A stretch of DNA of 64,000 nucleotides from Streptomyces montanisoli (lineage in GTDB: Bacteria; Actinomycetota; Actinomycetes; Streptomycetales; Streptomycetaceae), in the NCBI RefSeq assembly GCF_017813245.1, contig NZ_JAGIQL010000004.1:1-64000 (forward strand), read 5' to 3'. The notes below the pieces were generated by a model. The model did no database searches and was not told where the DNA came from. It worked only from the letters and a program-made list of their open reading frames with translations. The translations under genes were made by a program, and so were the position numbers. Of the stretch, positions 63,073 through 64,000 are shown one piece after another (positions within the stretch are counted from its first letter, which is position 1; each line of letters starts with the position of its first letter).

Positions 63073-64000
63073 GCGTCACCACTCCGCTCGCGGGCGGCCA
63101 CGGATCCCGCACCGCTCAGCCGGCCCGTCGCGCGCAGCACGTCGATGACGCCCTGGTCCCGTTCCGCGACGAGCTGCGCGATGGTGCGCCCGTCCGCGGC
63201 CTCGTCGCAGCCCTCGACCATCGCCGTACGCAGCGCGGAGTCCAGCTCCGGCGCCTCCAGACGGGTCCACGGCGACTTCAGCGAGGGGCCGAAGTGGTCG
63301 AGCATGTGCCCCATGCCGCCCTCGCCGCCCGCGAGCGCGAAGGTGAGGCACGGGCCCATGAACGCCCAGCGCAGGCCGGGGCCTTCGGTGATGGACGCGT
63401 CGATGTCCCGTACCGTCGCCTCGCCGTTGTTCACCATGTGCAGCGCCTCGCGCCACAGTGCTTCCTGGAGGCGGTTGGCGATGAAGCCGGGCAGCTCGCG
63501 GTCCATGGTGATGACGGACTTCCCGGCGGCCTCGTAGAAGCGGGAGGCCCACTCCACGGCCGCTCTGTCCGTGCGCTCCCCGCCGACGACCTCGACGAGC
63601 GGTATCAGGTAGGGCGGATTGAACGGGTGCCCGACGAGCAGCCGTCCCGGGTTGGCGGCCCGCGTCTGCATGTCGGTCATCGGGTAGCCCGAGGTCGACG
63701 AGGCGATCACGGCCTCCGCGGGAGCGGCGGCGTCGATACGGGCCAGCAGCTCGCGCTTGAGCTCGAGCTTCTCCGGCGCGCTCTCCTGCACGAACTGGGC
63801 GCCTGCGACGGCCTCTTCGAGCGTGGACGCCACGGTCAGCCGCTCGGTGGAGGCGCCTTCTGCGAGGCCGAGCTGGGTCAGGGCGGGCCAGGCGGCGTCG
63901 ACCAGGCGGCGCAGCTTCTCCTCGGCGTCCGGGGCGGGATCCCAGGCGGTGACGGAGTAGCCGCGGGCGAGGAAGTGGGCCACCCAGCCGCCACCGATCA
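63069..64000 (-). CDS. 3-hydroxyacyl-CoA / L-carnitine dehydrogenase family, 5' end outside window
   Basis: At least 310 residues are visible; the frame remains open to the window edge, where ..IGGGWVAHFLARGYSVTAWD gives part of the NAD-binding GxGxxA turn. The 3-hydroxyacyl-CoA dehydrogenase blocks are QESAPEKLELKRELLARID, ASSTSGYP, LVGHPFNPPYLIPLVEVVGG (catalytic His) and PGFIANRLQEALWREAL. The single-domain length and the overlapping thioesterase gene fit L-carnitine dehydrogenase loci better than beta-oxidation. The true start lies beyond 64000; a GTG at 63983 is not credible because the motif continues upstream. Confidence 0.88.
   Translation of the reverse strand, partial: IGGGWVAHFLARGYSVTAWDPAPDAEEKLRRLVDAAWPALTQLGLAEGASTERLTVASTLEEAVAGAQFVQESAPEKLELKRELLARIDAAAPAEAVIASSTSGYPMTDMQTRAANPGRLLVGHPFNPPYLIPLVEVVGGERTDRAAVEWASRFYEAAGKSVITMDRELPGFIANRLQEALWREALHMVNNGEATVRDIDASITEGPGLRWAFMGPCLTFALAGGEGGMGHMLDHFGPSLKSPWTRLEAPELDSALRTAMVEGCDEAADGRTIAQLVAERDQGVIDVLRATGRLSGAGSVAARERSGDA

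Overview
The window is high-GC actinobacterial DNA, almost certainly from a Streptomyces or close relative. The signs are third-position G/C bias so strong that long shadow ORFs run opposite real genes, GTG starts, ATGA/GTGA stop-start overlaps, TTGAC(A/G)-N17/18-TAnnnT promoters, Tat-type signal peptides, secreted hydrolases with ricin-type lectin repeats, and two PF04672-type methyltransferases. It looks like accessory (chromosome-arm type) content. I see no rRNA, tRNA or CRISPR array.

Region A (0.03-20.4 kb): an orphan STAS protein is followed by a leftward run of GlgX debranching enzyme, AGE-family epimerase, DJ-1/PfpI protein, NTF2-like protein, ThDP-dependent decarboxylase-like enzyme and a second DJ-1/PfpI protein. 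Facing it is a rightward GlgE-pathway operon (glgE-treS-maltokinase, no glgB), then two tandem IS701-like transposase relatives that both look catalytically degenerate, then an operon of NTF2/SnoaL-like proteins, a GMC oxidoreductase and a VOC protein. An 18-bp motif (15/18 identical) lies ahead of both glgE and the first transposase-like gene. This 20-kb block is the best candidate for an undescribed system: sugar polymer or trehalose chemistry combined with small-molecule tailoring enzymes.

Region B (20.4-28.6 kb, all leftward): a PotABCD-like ABC importer, a FadR-type GntR regulator, an IlvD/Edd-family dehydratase and a DHDPS-family aldolase/dehydratase. This resembles a sugar-acid uptake and dehydration regulon. 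A 13-bp sequence (TCTCATATACGAT) is repeated exactly ahead of the regulator and ahead of the catabolic pair, with a third, looser copy nearby.

Region C (28.7-36.4 kb): a Cys-containing winged-HTH regulator with a small membrane protein, divergent from a hemerythrin/DUF2249-like protein and a cupin; then a broken PepSY gene cut by a TnpB-only IS605-type element; then a copper module (small Gly/Met-rich membrane protein, CopA-type ATPase, PCuAC-like chaperone).

Region D (36.4-44.6 kb): a secreted GH43-like enzyme divergent from a ROK regulator, followed by an Ssu/Tau/Ats-type ABC importer, a type I sulfatase with an intact CTPAR site and its formylglycine-generating enzyme. This looks like a self-contained sulfate-ester utilisation locus.

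Region E (44.6-60.4 kb): two copies of a set made of a PF04672-like methyltransferase, a TrmB/LuxR-like regulator and an S53 protease flank a mannan-degrading pair (GH92-lectin and GH76) that share LacI-type palindromes. The second S53 protease is fused to a very large beta-propeller.

Region F (60.4-64.0 kb): a TetR-controlled NTF2-like/NmrA-like operon with two identical-architecture operators, then a thioesterase and a 3-hydroxyacyl-CoA/carnitine dehydrogenase that runs off the window.
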